Position numbers and translations under genes: made by a program | Notes under the pieces: model-generated | What the model was told of the DNA's origin: nothing | Databases searched by the model: none | What the model saw: the letters and a program-made list of their open reading frames with translations, nothing else | DNA from: CAZICM01 sp964537685 | Lineage (GTDB): Bacteria; Myxococcota_A; Polyangia; Polyangiales; Polyangiaceae | Assembly (NCBI GenBank): GCA_964537685.1 | Contig: CAZICM010000106.1 | Coordinates: 1-15,271, forward strand | Length of the DNA: 15,271 nt | Direction of reading: 5' to 3' | Shown here: in pieces, positions 14,472-15,271 of the stretch | Position numbering within the stretch: the stretch's first letter is position 1 | Layout of the letters: each line of letters opens with the position of its first letter

Positions 14472-15271
14472 TTCCGTTCAAGAAACTCTTCGCTTGTGCT
14501 TGCGCTCTTTTGACGGTTGCACGTTCTGCAGGTATTTTGTGCGTTCTCGATAGTATTGTTACCATTTCGCGATTTAGGAACAGCATGATCAATCTCTGAA
14601 CGAGCAGGACCGCGCTCTGACACTGTTTTACGGCCACAAAACACACAAGTATTGCCACTTTCTTGACGTGCACGTACCTGTATGCTTTTCGGAAATCCTT
14701 TGCCAGCTCCCTGTCCGCCACTTTGACCCAATTTGGGCATTGGCTTCCCCGGCCCTGCCGAAGCCGCCGCCTTCGTTCCCGCCTCCTCCGCCGCTCCCGC
14801 ATGGGCCGCCCCGTTGCCCGCACTGTTTTTCTTCAGCGCGCCCGATAGCCCTTTACCCATTGTGACAACGGCCAGCACCGTCAACACAACAGCCACCGTT
14901 CCATGCCTAAACGCGCCCCGCCAATCATGCGAGTTGGCCGATAAATGGGCATAGAACGCGCGCTCGCCGATGGCATACAGCGGATTAAAGCGCCGATTAA
15001 ATATGCCTATCACATTCTCAGAAAAGCCCGCCCATCGCCCCGAAATCCAAGCGTCCCATCCTGCCCGGCCTACTTCTCTCGCCGTTCCAAAGAATGAATA
15101 GGCACCCAAGGATAGCGCATCCAGCGCCGCGGCTTTTCCTGCTTCCCATGTGAGTTCATTTAAGCCTTCAGCAATGCCCGCCGCTGCCTCGCTGGCGTTA
15201 TGCCCCGCATCATTCTCGATATAGTGTTCCGGTATCTCGCTTTGCGCTGGACTCGGCGCTCCCTGTCCCGC
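14468..15271 (-). CDS. Polymorphic toxin C-terminus, HNH nuclease tip (partial)
   Basis: The frame is open to the window edge (first visible codon at 15271), so only the last 267 residues are seen; the N-terminal delivery part lies outside. Visible parts, in fragment numbering: an Ala-rich helical segment (about 1-50); FNPLYAIGERAFYAHLSANS and HDWRGAFRHG; a hydrophobic stretch VAVVLTVLAVV at about 126-137; an Ala/Gly hinge ending AGPGKP at about 172-177; then the tip. The tip is an HNH endonuclease: CVFC at about 209-212, EIDHAVPKSRNGNNTIENAQ with the catalytic DH at about 228-229, and CRTC at about 248-251 as second zinc knuckle. It would cut DNA of a competitor. A start at TTG 15109 is rejected because the frame continues upstream with matching composition. 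Confidence 0.88.
   Translation of the reverse strand, partial: AGQGAPSPAQSEIPEHYIENDAGHNASEAAAGIAEGLNELTWEAGKAAALDALSLGAYSFFGTAREVGRAGWDAWISGRWAGFSENVIGIFNRRFNPLYAIGERAFYAHLSANSHDWRGAFRHGTVAVVLTVLAVVTMGKGLSGALKKNSAGNGAAHAGAAEEAGTKAAASAGPGKPMPKLGQSGGQGAGKGFPKSIQVRARQESGNTCVFCGRKTVSERGPARSEIDHAVPKSRNGNNTIENAQNTCRTCNRQKSASTSEEFLERK
14770..14988 (-). repeat. Pre-toxin direct repeat, copy 1 (219 bp)
   Basis: This copy lies inside the toxin gene and encodes FNPLYAIGERAFYAH through GAAEEAGTKAA. It pairs with 13807-14025 (offset 963 bp). A related, more diverged third copy lies at 12847-13107. The three copies mark the constant side of the constant/variable junction of the toxin. Confidence 0.93.

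Noticed and set aside
14446..14823. Arg-rich minus-strand frame within the toxin
   Set aside because: It is an out-of-frame reading of the pre-toxin and HNH region; the HNH motifs are in the other frame.

Overview
The window looks like a chromosomal segment from a Myxococcota/Bradymonadota-type (former deltaproteobacterial) genome. The clues are a DUF2330 protein whose mature end starts CGGGFF, a neighbouring lipoprotein with a Ser/Gly/Asp/Pro-rich linker, a YgiQ radical SAM enzyme, and a polymorphic toxin with a long Ala/Gly-rich pre-toxin segment. The taxonomic call is an inference. No rRNA, tRNA, transposase or CRISPR array was seen. Left part (1-5051): six exactly 43-bp tandem repeats (96-353), an unrecognised 231-aa gene on the minus strand with a good promoter, then a toxin-antitoxin area on the plus strand. 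That area holds an internally deleted ribbon-helix-helix/MazE-type antitoxin remnant followed by an intact-looking BrnT/BrnA pair. A 910-aa NACHT NTPase follows on the minus strand. BrnTA next to a NACHT protein suggests a small defence-like cluster. Middle part (5171-9845): a tightly overlapping minus-strand operon TPM-domain membrane protein -> double Tim44-like/zinc-ribbon membrane protein -> Nudix hydrolase. The first two overlap by 4 bp and the last two by 8 bp. It is divergent from a full-length ygiQ gene. Next (9867-12788, minus strand): DUF2330 protein -> lipoprotein -> a zinc-type quinone oxidoreductase gene broken by an internal deletion that removed most of its GroES-like domain. 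Right edge (12847-15271, minus strand): the most interesting region, the 3' end of a polymorphic toxin locus. A large toxin enters from outside the window and ends in an HNH nuclease domain. Its putative immunity gene overlaps it by 4 bp. Behind it lies a start-less cassette made of a 219-bp copy of the toxin's own pre-toxin segment (about 95% identical, no indels) and a different C-terminal tip, possibly GIY-YIG/URI-like, with its own immunity gene. Behind that is a third, diverged pre-toxin copy whose tip is gone. This is the architecture of a toxin-tip reservoir: recombination between the pre-toxin copies would swap the warhead in frame. The second tip is currently interrupted at an A8 homopolymer, so it is a pseudogene, a slippage-controlled gene, or a sequencing error.
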